DNA of 64,000 nucleotides, from the NCBI GenBank assembly GCA_015179025.1, contig WHUX01000122.1, positions 98,730 to 162,729 on the forward strand. The letters are read 5' to 3'. This document shows, piece after piece, positions 44,095 to 56,036 of the stretch; within the stretch, counting starts at the first letter, position 1; the number at the start of each line of letters is the position of its first letter. The translations under genes and the position numbers were made by a program. A model generated the notes under the pieces. It did no database searches, had not been told where the DNA came from, and saw only the letters and a program-made list of their open reading frames with translations. The stretch is from Terfezia claveryi (lineage: Eukaryota; Ascomycota; Pezizomycetes; Pezizales; Pezizaceae).

Positions 44095-44725
44095 CATGCA
44101 TGCTCGGGCTTATATAAGTATATATATGTGAGAAACCCATATGCTCGCTGCTTATATATATATATGTGAGAAATCCATGTATTCGCGGGCTTATATATAT
44201 ATATATATATGAGAAATCTATGCATTCGTGGGATTATATAAGTATATATATGCGAGAAACCTATATGCTCACTGCTTATATATATATATATGAGAAATCC
44301 ATGCATTCGTGGGCTTATATATATATATATGCAAGAAATCTATGCATTCGCAGGCTTATATATATATATATGCGAGAAACTCATGCTTTTGGATACTTAT
44401 ATATATATATATGTAAGACATTCGTGCTTTTAGAGACTTATATATATATGTACAAGACACTTGTGCTTTTAGAGACTTATATATATATGTACGAGACACT
44501 CGTGCTTTTGGAGACTTATATATATATGTGCGAGAAACTCGTACTTTTAGGACATATAGATATATATATATGAGAAATCCATACATTCACAGGCTTATAT
44601 ATATATATGTGAGACATTTGTGCTTTTGGAGATTTATATATATATGTATAAGACACTCGTGCTTTTGGAGACTTACATATATATATACGAGACACTAGTG
44701 CTTTTGGAGACTTATATATATATGT
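44095..44725. repeat. ~40-bp TA-rich minisatellite, left arm
   Basis: About fifteen units of the form GAGACTTATATATATATGTG with CGAGAAACTCGTGCTTTT. The TA tracts vary in length. The inverted counterpart at 54795-55075 has only about seven units. Confidence 0.9.
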
Positions 44726-45111
44726 TCTAGTTCTTTCTGGGATCCGGTCCATACCGGTATGGCCTGGTCTATACCGGTATGGACTGGATATCATAATGGA
44801 CCAGGCTATTATGATATGGCTGGATATTGCAACGGACCAGGCCATTACGGGATTAAATTGTTCAATGTCACGTATAGCAATAAGGATTTACTACAACACC
44901 ACAGCGGCCATAGCGATATTAAAATTACTAAATAGGGACATATCCGATATGAAGGTTATTTTGTAGCGACATTTGGTCAAAGAACATCGGAGATAACATA
45001 GGTGACCTATCCAAAAAAATAGTCAGTAGAGGTATACCAGAAATGAAAGTTATTATATAGAGAAGTATTCTGGTCCATTACAGAATTGAAACATTTAGTT
45101 CGTGAGAATTT

Positions 45112-45640
45112 TCTTCAATACAACACACTTGTTCAACGTAACATATTGTGCACACTAACATTACCAAAGCACACTGCGGAATTACCAACATACTATGACA
45201 TTCCAGCCCTTCCTATAATGTCAATTGGTCAAAAGATAATAGTGCTATTGATTTGAATCAGTTTCACCCCCAAGGTTTCACTTGATCTCAAAGCACAATT
45301 ATTGAAGTAAATCCCAGGTGACCTTTGAGAAGTAATTCCTTAATATCCAATTCAAGTACATGGTGACTAACAAGAACTACCTAGGTATTGCAGAATTAAA
45401 GCATACCTGCGAGACCCAAATAACTGCAATGGAAGGAAAGTAATGATAGGAAACAAGTGACTTTGGAGCATGATGTAACATGTTCATGATACTTTGCTGC
45501 ATTCAGAAAAGAACAAGACCTATAGTACTATGAACGAGAGGTAACATAAAATTACTCGTAGTGAAGTTTGAGCTTTTGTTATGTATAAAATATAATAGAC
45601 CCGGTTTCCACTCAATTTGGCTTTGTTTATTGCTCAGAGT
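45112..45640 (+). repeat. dispersed repeat, copy 2 (partner 4473-5160)
   Basis: Same orientation and order of blocks as the copy at 4473-5160, shorter by some deletions. It lies inside the long-TIR element, close to the inner end of the left arm. Confidence 0.7.
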
Positions 45641-45649
45641 GTAGATATA

Positions 45650-45900
45650 TACCATCCTGGAACGGCCCGGCAATCTCGCAATGGCCCAGTCCATACCGGT
45701 ATGAGGGGCTATACCGGTATGGCATAGGCAATCCTAGAATGGCCCGGTCCATACTAGTATGGACCAGAATCCTGGAACGGACCAGAACATATATATGCGA
45801 GAAACTTGTGCTTTTGGGACATATATATATATATATATTCTGGTCCGTTCTAGGATTCCAGGCCATAGCGGTATGGACTAGGCCATTGCGAAATTGCGAG
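45650..45900. repeat. ATACCGGTAT palindrome-rich repeat
   Basis: Repeated CCGGTATGG/CCATACCGG motifs and TCTGGTCCGTTC blocks, related to those at 44720-44830 and 54715-54790. Confidence 0.7.
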
Positions 45901-46309
45901 ATTACCTAGGCTGTTCCGGGATGGCATAAATATTCATATCTTCTTATATTTTCTTACACACACCTAACTTATTTTGCCTAACCAATATAAATCATTGGAT
46001 GCTATATTCCTAGATTCATTTCTACCTTAACCTCTACCCTCTACACAGTCACCATCCCATTCCAAACTCCAACGCATATAGTCTCCCAGCATAGCCGTGC
46101 CAATACTACTATACTGTTCTTGTAGTTCACCTGCATTATATGCATTTTGAAATAATCTATTTGATTCTTATGATTATCTAATAAGGCTATCTAACACATT
46201 GCACCCCAAAACCTCCATCTGTACCAGCCTTCACATCTGCGTCCCTAGAATCCTAGATTCGCCATCCATATGAGCCTGCAATTCACTATCCATATTAGCC
46301 TGAATATCC
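45901..46309. other. interior of the long-TIR element, no gene
   Basis: AT-rich, no supported open frame. Confidence 0.4.
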
Positions 46310-46830
46310 ATTAGAATTGAGCAAGCAACTCAGCCTAGAATTGAGCGAGGAAATCAGCCTAGAATTGAGTGAGGAAATCAGCAGAGAACTGAGCAAGGAT
46401 ATCACCAAATCGAGCAAGGAAATTAGCCTACAATCGAGTGAGCAAATAAACATACAATCGAGTGAGCAAATTACCCTAGAATTAAAAAAGCTAATCAGCG
46501 AGAAAATGAGCAAGCAAACCAGTGTATAATCTAGCAAGCAAATCAGCCTAGAATTGAGAAAGGAAATCAGCAGAGAATTGAGCAAGGAAATCACCACTGG
46601 CATAGAATCGAGCAAGGTAATCAGTCTAGAATCGAGTGAGCAAATCAGCATATAATCGAGCGAGCAAATCAGCCTAGAATTGATCAAGCAAATCAGCATA
46701 CAATCGAGTGAGCAAATCAGCCCAGAATTGAGTAAGCAAATCAGTGAGAAAATGAGCGAGCAAATGAGTGAGAAAATGAGCGAGTAAATGAATGAGAAAA
46801 TGAGCGAGCAAACCAGGTAGAATTGAGTGA
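46310..46830. repeat. minisatellite (GAGCAAATCAGCCTAGAATT type)
   Basis: Units of about 24-27 bp repeat for 0.5 kb. Because unit length is often a multiple of three, long Ser/Leu or Glu/Ser-rich frames appear on both strands; these are not genes. Confidence 0.9.
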
Positions 46831-47109
46831 GCAAAATTATTTGGAAGGAATGAATAAGAGAAAAGCTCTAAGTTCCAGCCAGACACACCTTGGAAATAGG
46901 GACTTGCCGTATCTTGCTGCCAGCCATTGGATCAACTGGCGCTGTCATAAAACCAGATTACTTGTCTTACTTACAATCATCCCGCTGCGTCGGTTGGGGC
47001 TTCTCCTGCAATTGGCAAAACCTAGCACAAAGGAGGAAATACCTATATATGGGAAATGAATGAGAAGACAAACATATAGAAATGATTGCTTTTCAGCCTC
47101 TATATATGC

Positions 47110-47330
47110 ATGCAATTCATACTTCTGCTGGCTCTAGATATTAGTGTTTTGCATGCTTTTGCTAGCTCTAAGTATTGGTATTTTGCATGCTTCCACTGGT
47201 ACTATATATTGGTGTTTTGCATGCTTCCGCTGGCGCTATATATTGGTATTTTTCATGCTTCCACTGGCTCTATATATTAGTTTTTTCATGCTTTTACCAG
47301 CTCTAGATATTGGTGTGTTTCATGCTAGGA
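47110..47330. repeat. ~38-bp minisatellite (TTGCATGCTTCCACTGGC type)
   Basis: About five diverged units within the long-TIR element interior. Confidence 0.85.
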
Positions 47331-47419
47331 AGTATAACGGAAGTGGATACTACGTGATGCAGACTGAGGCAGATGATTTCTCATATGGACGCGGATATAC
47401 AGGCTAAGAAGGACCTCCA

Positions 47420-47600
47420 ATTGCAGGCCCCAATTGCAGGCTCATATGGATACAGATATTTAGGCTAAGAAAGAACCCTAATTGCATACTCATATAGATG
47501 TGGATATCCACACTAATAGGGACCTCTGATTGCAGGCTAATAGGGACCCCCAATCACAGGCTAATAGGGACCCCCGATTGCAGGCTCAAGGACATAAACG
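47420..47600. repeat. ~25-bp minisatellite (AATAGGGACCCCCAATTGCA type)
   Basis: Five to six units, ending near GGCTCAAGGACATAAACG. Confidence 0.8.
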
Positions 47601-47769
47601 CCAGCTTAGTGAGTTGTCAATAGTACACAAACTTGCTCATTTTGTGGTGTACACTATAGAGGTGGTGATTCTAGGCAATTAGTATTTTTAGGGAATACAA
47701 GAAATCTTCTACTCCGAGTATTCTGTTAATAGATCAGAATATATACATAAGAAAAGCTCTGCCATCTAC

Positions 47770-47980
47770 CGCTTGCTCAATCCTCCACTTGCCCAATCTC
47801 CCGCTTGCTTAATCCTCCACTTGCCCAATCTCCCGCTTGCCCAATCCTCTGCTTACCCAATCCCTCGCTTACTCAATTCCCCACTTGCTTAATCCCCATA
47901 CCCACTTGCTTAATCCCCCGCTTGATCAATCCTCATATCTACTTGCTTAATCCCCCACTTGCTTAACATCCTGTTAGCTC
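47770..47980. repeat. CCGCTTGCTTAATCC minisatellite
   Basis: Short units of about 15-17 bp (CCGCTTGCCCAATCTC type) repeat roughly twelve times. Confidence 0.85.
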
Positions 47981-48004
47981 TTATATTAGATTCGTATATG
48001 GGTC

Positions 48005-48250
48005 ATCAGGAAAGAAAATAGTTTGTCTTCAGTGTCTCTAGAGACAGTATTGCCACTGGAGACAAGGTATGTCTCCACGATTGGCAGAATTTCTCCCAGT
48101 GTCTCCAGGAGACACTGGGAGACACTGGGAGACATATAGGAGACACTCAGGAGACACCTAGGAGACATAAAAGACACAAAAGACACTAGAGACAACCTTG
48201 TCTCCTGGAGACACCACCTGGCGTCCCGATGCCACTTTTTTCTTGCTGAT
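48005..48250. mobile_element. 246-bp GAGACAC-rich element, copy 2
   Basis: Same length and nearly same sequence as the copy at 11183-11428, in the same orientation. It sits next to the inner end of the right arm of the long-TIR element. Confidence 0.8.
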
Positions 48251-48432
48251 GGTATGGCCCTGATCGAGTATGACAATAGGTATCTCCAATGTTCATTGAC
48301 CAAATGTTGCTACAAAATTACCTTCATATTGGATATGTCCCTATTTAGTACTTTTAATGTCGCTGTGGCTACTGTGGTATTATGGTAAATCCTTGTTACT
48401 ATTCATGACATTGAACAATTTAATCCTGTAAC

Positions 48433-49003
48433 TGTAACGTGGGCTCAGGGGACAAGGCGACCAAGGGGTATGCCGGGGCGAGGACAGGAGCAAGGTAAGA
48501 CACACGTAGGAGCGCTACATGTGTGATCAGGGGAAAGGCTAGGGGCAAGGCCAGGGCAGGGCTAGGGTAGCACACACATGTAGAAATGCTACTTGTGTGA
48601 CTGGGGGAGACTGGGACGGGGGACAAGGGCAAGAGGCCAGAGACACGCGAAAGTGGTTGCCGCGTGTATCGGAAGAAGACAGCTGTTGCTGCAGAGCTAT
48701 TTCACGAAACAAGGAGGTGCACAAGGGAGGTGCACGAGCGCTGGAAGAAGCAAGATCCTGTATTGGGTATACAAGATGTTGGATAGGGATCCAACGACAG
48801 TATGAGGGACAGGCTCTATATATACATAACCTGGCCAGAGCAATGGGGGAAATAAGCTTCCCTATCTCGGAAGCCAAGCAAGGTAATGATAATAATAACC
48901 CATTACCTGCGATCGCAGGTGATGACAAAGACAACAATGGCAATGACCCATCACCCGTTACCTGTGATCGCAGGTGATGACAACTGAATACACAGTTGTT
49001 ACA
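48433..49003 (-). repeat. gypsy 3' LTR
   Basis: 571 bp. It carries two copies of a palindrome around ACCTGCGATCGCAGGT near 48905-48975 (one has a C-to-T change) and a TATATATA motif near 48818. Confidence 0.93.
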
Positions 49004-49142
49004 CTATCCCCCTTTAGGCTGGAGCTCCAGCGACTAGGAGGCCTGGGTACAATAACCGGCAAAATCAACATAGAAAACAACAACAAGGGTAGAAACAAGA
49101 ACCCCAACTCCAAACAACAACAAGAATGCAAAACGTCTGACA

Positions 49143-50768
49143 TCATTCAACTGGGTGAGGCTTCCTCAGGTATCGTTGGTGGAACTGGGTGACCAAGTCT
49201 TGTGCGTTTTCCAAGTCTTCCCCAGGTTGCCAGGTAGTCTCCTCGTCCCCTAACCACTTGACCTTGTATTGCAGATGACCGTACCTCTTCCTTGAGTCCA
49301 ATACCTCTTCGACCTCCCACTCCTCTTCACCTTCGATCACCACAGGAGGGGAAGGGGGGTGTTTCTGCCCTGGGAGGGGATCGTCAGCCGCTGGCTCAAT
49401 TTCCGATACGTATACAACTGGGTGGCGTTTGATGTCCTTGGGGAACCTCAATCGATAAGTATAAGTGCCCATAGCAGCCAATACCTCGAATGGACCCAGG
49501 AACTTGTGGTCGAGCTTGCGAGATGGCCGTTCCGTCCGGAAGTGCCGACTGGAGAGCCACACCTTATCTCCTGGCTGATACTTGAGGGCTGGCAACCGTG
49601 ATCCATTGGCATATTCAGCTTGCCTGGCTTGCGCATATCCTAGCTCGGCTTTCAAGGTAGAGTGAAGTTCAGAAATCTGCGTGGCGAACTCCTTAGCTGG
49701 GGCATTCTCCCTGGCCTTGCGCAGAGGTGTTAGGGAGTCTACGAACCAAGGGTGCCAGCCATAATTGGCCAGGAATGGGGAGGTCTTCCAGGTCTCAGAG
49801 AAGTAGTTGTTGGCAGAGAATTCGCAGGTGGCCAGCAATGAAACCCAGTTATTCTGCTGGTAATTGATGTACGCCCTCAGTTATTACTCCATGATGGCGT
49901 TCATACGTTCTGACTGGCCATCAGTCTGAGGGTGGTATGCCGTAGACAGGTGTACTTCAATACCCAACAGCTCACAGAATGTTTTCTAGAAGTCTGCGAC
50001 GAACTGAAGGCCACAGTCTGAGACAATCGACACTGGGAGGCCATGGTAATGGAAGACATTATCTAGGTAGAGGGATGCCAATTCGGGGGCCGAGGAGGTG
50101 TCTCGACAGGGTATCACATGCCTCATTTTCATTAACTGATCCACTACTATCAAGATGGCGTTGAATCCCGAGTCTTCCGGCAATCTGGTGACGAAGTCTG
50201 TAGTCAGGTGTTGCCAGGGTTGTTCTGGGACTTCCAGGGGCTTTAGGGTACCATACGGAGCATGGTGGGTGGGTTTGGCATGCTTGCAGACATTGCAATT
50301 CTGTATGTACCGCTCCACCTCCTTCCATTGGTCAATCTACGTATATTGCCTAGCTAGTAGCTCTAACGTTTTAGCTACTCCAGGATGACCCGCAGCTAGG
50401 GTATCATGGTGTTCCTTGATCAGCTGCATCCGCAGCTCTCCTTCAGGTATATAGAGCCGATCTAGGTGGTATAGGAGGCCATCCTGAGTGGTGCACTCGG
50501 CTAGAGAAATCTTGGTGTGACGGTGCTGTCCAGACTCCACTGCAGCGATTATATCCTTAACCAGGTCATCCTCTGCATATGCCCATTGTATCCGCAGAAG
50601 GAGATCTGCTCCGGGGTTCGCTTCAGCTTTAGCATCAGCATCAGCATTAGCATCAGCATCAGCATCAGCATCAGCATCAGCATCAGCATCAGCATCAGAA
50701 TCAGCATCAGCATCAGCATCAGTATGGCTAGTGGCCGCCAGGTCAAGATTTTCTGGTTTCAGTACCAC
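49143..50768 (-). pseudogene. gypsy integrase with C-terminal chromodomain
   Basis: Zinc-binding H-H-C-C (LIKEHHDTLAAGHPG ... CNVCKHAK), first Asp in LTTDFVTRLP, second in VSDCGLQFVADF, Glu in QTDGQSERMN: the D,D-E core is complete. The C-terminus (about 49310-49143) is a chromodomain (WEVEEVLDSRKRYGHLQYKV, KWLGDEETTWQPGEDL) that in chromoviruses targets histone-marked heterochromatin. TAG stops near 50338 and 49988 and a stop near 49880 split the frame. Confidence 0.9.
50630..50720 (-). repeat. GATGCT repeat coding poly-(Asp-Ala)
   Basis: A hexanucleotide tract in the pol frame encodes about fifteen Asp-Ala pairs at the RNase H-integrase linker. It is a coding microsatellite that is expected to vary between copies. 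Confidence 0.9.
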
Positions 50769-50829
50769 CTGATTTTAGTACTTCAGCCTTTCATCCCCCC
50801 CTTTAGGGAGATCTCCTGATGTCCTGGTC

Positions 50830-52900
50830 AGTGCATCCGGCTTACCCCCAGCTTTTCCAGGCCAATACTTGATCTTGAAGTTGAATCAAGACAAGAACTC
50901 CGACCACTTAGCCTGCCATCGGTTCAGCAGCTTAGTGGTAGTGAAGTACTCAAGATTCTTATGATCGGATAGCACCTCGATGATCCCCTTGGCTGACTCT
51001 AGGTGTGGCCTCCACTCCTCGAATGCTCACACAATGGCCATTAACTCTTTATCATAGATTTCATAATTACACTCAGCCGGAGAGTGCTTTTTTAAGAAGT
51101 ATGCTACTGGGTGGAGGATCCCATTGACATACTGAGACAAGATTCCCGCGGAGATATAGTCGGAGGCGTCAGTCTCCATGATACATTCGCTGTCCAGATC
51201 GAAATGGGCCAGGATCGGTGCTGAGCAGAAAGCTTCCTTGAGGTTCTGGAAGGCAGATTGGGCTTCTGGATTCTAGTCGAAGCGCCGGTCTTTCTTGGTC
51301 AGGGCAGTGAGGGGGGCTACAATCTTCGAATACCCTAGAATGAACCGCCGGTAAAAGTTAGCGAACCCCAGGAAGGCTTGAACATCCTTGAGATTTGCTG
51401 GGATTTGCCATTCCTGGACAGCGGTAACCTTGGTAGGATCCATCCTGATACCTTCGGTAGTGATAATCAACCCCAGATACTTGACCTCCTGCACATGAAA
51501 CTCGCATTTCTTGGGCTTGAGGTATAATCCGGCTTGCTCTAGCCTTTCCAGCACTTGTCGGACATGGATTTTGTGCTCTGCCAGGGTGTCTGAATAGATC
51601 AGGATATTGTCCAGGTAGGCTGTGCAGAACACATCCAAAAAGTCTCGTAGGGTATCATTAATAAAGTGCTGGAAAGAGGCCAGGGCGTTGGTTAAGCCGA
51701 AAGGCATGACATTGTACTCGAAGTGCCCGTACCGGGTGCGGAAGGCCGTTTTCCACTCTTCACCTTCAGCTATTTGGACCAGGTTATAGGCTCCCCTCAA
51801 ATCCAGTTTAGTGAACCATTTTGCCTTGGAGAGCCTAGCTAATGTTTCCTGGATCAGAGGTAGGGGATACCTGTTCTTGACCGTTATCTCGTTCAGGCCA
51901 CGATAATCAACACACAACTGAAGAGAGCTGTCCGACTTCTTCACGAACAGCACAGGGGCACCCGCTGGGGAGAAGCTATGGCAAATGAAGCTCTTGTTGA
52001 GGTTTTCCTCCAAGTACTTTTTTAGGGCTTCCAGCTCTACCCAGGACATTCCATAGAGGGGCCCATAGGGAGGGGTTTTAACTTCTATCAGCGGAATCAT
52101 GTGGTCATATGGTCGGTGAGGTGCCAACTTCTCTGCAGCTTTTTCTGAGAACAGGTCAATGAACTCGTGGTACTCATCCGGAACCAAGGATTTCCACTCC
52201 TCCTTGGACCTGGTCTTGTTAATTTCTAGATTGATCTCATAAATTGAGAGGGTATGCGCCTTGAGCTTATGCCTTCTGGTGAGATGAGCGAAGGCCCCTG
52301 CTCCAATAAAGTTAATATTTAGGGGTTTTGCAGGGGCTGGGGATATCGGGGAAACTGGGGGAATGGTGGCATTGATGTGTGCAGGCGGGATTACCACCTG
52401 AGTCGGGTGGATTATTGGGGGTAGCAATGTGCACGGCCCAGTAACAGTGGTTTTTGGATCTCCACAGTATTTTTTGTAATAAGGGCTGTTGAATCGCAAG
52501 GTGTAAGAGCCGAAGCTGACTGATACATCGTGCATCCTAAGCCAGGGGATCCCAAGGACAATTGGATACTTTAGCTTGGTTACGAACATTGGGAGATCTT
52601 CCGAGTGATCACCCATGGCGCTGGGCAGGCATGCGAGGTCGGTAATCGCTCCAGAAGAGATAGGGCAGCTGTCAATAACATCAAGGAGGAGGGGGGTCTT
52701 TAGCTTGGAGGTTGGTATAGAGTTTTTACTGACGAAGGTCTAGTTAATGAATGCTATTCCTGAAGCATCACAATCTATAAGAGCTGATGTAACCACTGTT
52801 TTATCATTGAACTTGACAGTTATAGGTACAACGAGGTGCTTGCCAAACAGGCGAGACTCATCAACAGACATAGATGTAGGCAAAGAAAATGCAGACAAAG
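50830..52900 (-). pseudogene. gypsy protease, reverse transcriptase and RNase H
   Basis: The protease active site reads ALIDCDASGIAFIN near 52780-52740 (usual ALIDSGA). RT motifs: LVPDEYHEFIDLFSE, PYGPLYGMS, FVKKSDSSLQLCVDYRGLNE, PLIQETLARLSKAKWFTKLD, FGLTNALASFQHF, then the catalytic loop AYLDNILIYSD (near 51620-51590). The expected YxDD has become YLDN by a G-to-A change. RNase H follows with a stop near 51270 and others. It would copy element RNA in active relatives; the D-to-N change should disable it. Confidence 0.9.
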
Positions 52901-52939
52901 ATAAATGACCTAGAGCAGGTCCCTTACTAGTATCAGTAA

Positions 52940-54103
52940 CTAGGCAAGGGACAGGGCTTTTCCCGACTCATCAAGATCCTCAATACTGGGCACTGGGGTA
53001 TCGGAGATAGCGTGGATGGTGAGGGAGCGATTCTTTCGAAGGGGGCAAGCCAGGATGAAGTGGTCGGCCTTCCCACAGGCTATGCATAGCCCATTATTCC
53101 GGCGGCGTTTCCTCTCTTCTTGGGTCAGGTGGGGTCTGCCCGCGGATAAGTCTATAGGGGCCGGTCCACCCGGCACGAGAGAAGGGTGGGCTGGCTTGTT
53201 CGGGGGGGTTACAGGGGCCTGTAGCTGGGGGTAAGGTGCTGAAAAGGTCGATCATGGGGGTGCTGTTGTAGGAGAGGCCTTAAGGCTGTTTCTAAACCTG
53301 GCCATCTTTTGCTCCAATTGGCTGGCCTGATCAATGAATTCTTCAAGAGTGTGGACATCTGGGAAGTTGATAAGTGCCAGTCTCATTCCTACACTTAAGC
53401 CTTCCTGGAATTGATCTAGTTTGATCTTGTCGCTCTATTCGGCCTCCGCAGCTAGCCTAGAGAATTCGGCCACATAGGTGGCCAGATCGGTGTTTCTTTG
53501 TCGGAGGGCCCGGAGGGCTAGGGTAGCCGTTCCCTTTGGGTCCGGGTCTCCAAACGCTCGGTCGAGGATCACGAATAGGGCAGGGATATCCACTAGTTTG
53601 ATACCTATTTCCAAAACATAGGGCTGGACTTGGTCCAGAGCCTTCCCCTCCAGTAGGCCGTAAATATAAGCGAGTTTGTGCTGGGTGGTTGGAAACTTAG
53701 CAGCGTCTCCATTGAGCTTAATATTGATGGAGTTTTTCCAGGCCTTGAGGTAGGCCCGTTTGCCGTTAAATTTGGGTGGGGTGGGAAGGTCTTGGGTTTT
53801 GGTGGGTGTGGCGGTCGCAGGTGCCTGTGCGGTTGCAGTGGCAAGGGCACGGTTGAGATTGTGCATGGTTACTCAGTAGTCTGCAAGGTCTTCTCGAAGA
53901 AGGAAGATTTCATCTTCGGCTTCTTTCAGCCTTCGTTGGGTGTCCTGGAGCTCCGCTCCTTGTTTTTTGCCAATCTTATAGGTGGCGGTGAAGATATCGA
54001 TGGCCATTTGGCGGTATTCCAACAGCTGGGCTAGGTCTGAGGGTATTGGGGTTTCCCGCCATGCTTGGAACCTGTCAGTAGGTAACAGGGTTGGTTCGGA
54101 CAT
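52940..54103 (-). pseudogene. gypsy gag
   Basis: ATG at 54103 (MSEPTLLPTDRFQAWRETPI), coiled-coil-like KKQGAELQDTQRRLKEAEDE, a TGA at 53873 (former CGA), capsid part PPKFNGKRAYLKAWKNSINI and FGDPDPKGTATLALRAL, a TAG at 53435 (former CAG), and the CCHC knuckle CIACGKADHFILAC near 53085. Stops at 53873 and 53435 are in frame, so a few point changes interrupt an otherwise full gag. Confidence 0.88.
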
Positions 54104-54134
54104 TATACCGGTTGGTCAGAGCGATCCAACGTAG

Positions 54135-54705
54135 TGTAACGTGGGCTTAGGGGACAAGGCTACCAAGGGGTACACCAGGGCGAGGACAGGAGTAAGGTGA
54201 GACACACGTAGGAGCACTACGTGTGTGATTAGGGGAAAGGCTAGGGGCAAGGCCAGGGCAGGGCTAGGGTAGCACATACACGTAGGAATGCTACTTGTGT
54301 GACTGGGGTAGACTGGGACGGGGGACAAGGGCAAGAGGCCAGAGATACGCGGAAGTGGTTGCCGCCTGTGTCGGAAGGAGACAGCTGTTGCTGCAGAGCT
54401 GTTTCACGAGACAAGGAGGTACATAAGGGAGGTGCATGAGTGCTGGGAGAAGCAAGATCCTGTATTGGGTATACAAGACATTGGATGGGGATCTAATGAC
54501 AGTACGAGAGACAGGCTCTATATATACATAACCCAGCCAGGGCAATGGGGGAAATAAGCTTCCCTATCTCGGAAGCCAAGCAAGGTAACGATAACAATAA
54601 CCCATCACCTGCGATCGCAGGTGATGATAAAGACAACAATGGCAATGACCCTTCACCCGTCACCTGCGATCGCAGGTGATGACAACTGAACACACGGTTG
54701 TTACA
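54135..54705 (-). repeat. gypsy 5' LTR
   Basis: Same length as the left LTR. Here both palindrome copies are perfect (CACCTGCGATCGCAGGTG near 54606 and 54662). Confidence 0.93.
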
Positions 54706-54710
54706 GTAAC

Positions 54711-56028
54711 GGCCTGGTCCATTGCAATATCCAGTCCATACCAGTATGGACCAGACCATACCAGTATGGCCCGGATCCCGGAACGGACTAGAACATATAT
54801 ATGTGAAATCCATACATTCGCAGGCTTATATATATATATGTGAGAAACTCGTGCTTTTGGAGGCTTATATATATATATGCGAGACACTCATGCTTTTGGA
54901 GACTTATATATATATGTGCGAGAAACTCATGCTTTTGGGACATATATAGATATATATATAAGAAATCAATACATTTGCAGGATGTTATATATGCAAGAAA
55001 CTTATACTTTTAGAGACTTATATATATATATGCGAGAAACTCATTCTTTTGGATACTTATATATATATATCCGTGAATACATAAATTCCTACGGGATATA
55101 TCACAAAGCGTGAACTCTGCACATATCGTAGTACTTGTCTTGTTCGTAGTACCATGACTACGATTTCCCAATATGACTATTACTAGGCCAGGCATTGAGT
55201 AGTACAGCACCCACATGCGAAAGAGGAGCTAAGCACCGTTGATCACTGTCGTGCCACTTCTCTTATTATCCCCTATCTCATTATCTTCAGAAAGTCTAAA
55301 TTGTCGGCCTTAGCAGTCGGCCTTGGCAACTATGGTTTTCCTATATATATACTTTCCTTCCCCATGCTTTTTCCCTTTGCTCATTATTCCCAGCATATTA
55401 CAGTAAGTATTAGAGAGAGCATTAGAGTGAGAATTAGAGCAAGCATTAGAGCGAGAGTTAGAGCGATGGATATAATAAGAATTAGAGCAAGTGTTGCTGC
55501 ACACATGTTCTGTGTACATATCTATTGCTAAATACCTCTCTGTATATATAATAATTGGCGAATACAATGAATATTTCTGCTACCTACATATTCAAAGGTT
55601 GCAAACCTGGCTACATAGCTGGCTGGAGTAAGAACATAGAAGATGCAAGCTGTAAGCGGGTTGAATTTACCTACCAAGTGCGTCGGGACAAAGGTTGTAT
55701 GTATGCTTGCGTCCCAGGCACAGGCAACTGCCTAGCATTGGTGTTGCATCCCAGGCGACAGGGCAACATTCTAGTATGTCTCATATGTGGTAGTAATATC
55801 CAAGTGCATCCCAGATGTGAGAGCAACTGCCTAGCATTGGTATTGCGTCTCATATGTGTGAGCAACATCACAGTACATCCTAGATGCAAGGGCAACTGCC
55901 AAGAATTGGTGTTGCGTCCCAAGTGGGTGAGCAACGTCCTAGTGCGTCAGGATGCTGGCGCAACAAGCGTTCGCGTCCTGATTTTGAGTTATCGTCCCGT
56001 GCATTATATGTGTCTGATGTACAGGACA
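54711..56028. repeat. right arm of the long-TIR element, outer part
   Basis: Complementary to 43175-44840. It includes the TA-rich minisatellite (54795-55075), a unique stretch (55075-55330), the 18-bp array (55400-55490) and the ~90-bp repeats (55700-55950). The inner part of this arm is at 48262-48432, on the other side of the gypsy insertion. Confidence 0.8.
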
Positions 56029-56036
56029 CAAATATT

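Larger units (their letters stand above)
48433..54705 (-). mobile_element. Ty3/gypsy chromovirus, structurally complete
   Basis: 571-bp LTRs at 48433-49003 and 54135-54705, TGTAAC...GTTACA, flanked by the duplication GTAAC (48428-48432 and 54706-54710). Domains on the minus strand run gag, protease, RT, RNase H, integrase, chromodomain. The polypurine tract (49004-49017) and a primer site TGGATCGCTCTGACC near 54110-54130 are present. LTR divergence is a few percent. Several Gln and Arg codons have become stops, so it is inactive as it stands. Confidence 0.95.
43175..56028. mobile_element. long-TIR element with minisatellite arms, no transposase seen
   Basis: The left arm (43175 to about 45030) reads as the reverse complement of the right arm (48262-48432 plus 54711-56028). 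The match runs through unique and repetitive segments at about 80-85% identity. The 8-mer CAAATATT occurs at both edges (43167-43174 and 56029-56036) and may be the target duplication. The right arm is split by a gypsy with its own duplication. The interior (45030-48004) carries a dispersed repeat and several minisatellites but no transposase. Original size is about 6.6 kb. Its architecture recalls foldback or Mutator-like non-autonomous elements. Confidence 0.75.

Noticed and set aside
43980..44845. Tyr/Ile-rich frames (YIYIYKSPKARVS type) on both strands
   Set aside because: Produced by the TA-rich ~40-bp minisatellite of the long-TIR element, not genes.
46295..46886. 179-codon Leu/Ser-rich frame resembling a membrane protein
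   Set aside because: Entirely made of 24-27 bp minisatellite units.
48420..48977. Open frames on both strands within the gypsy LTR
   Set aside because: They lie entirely in LTR sequence and recur in the other LTR; no coding role is expected.
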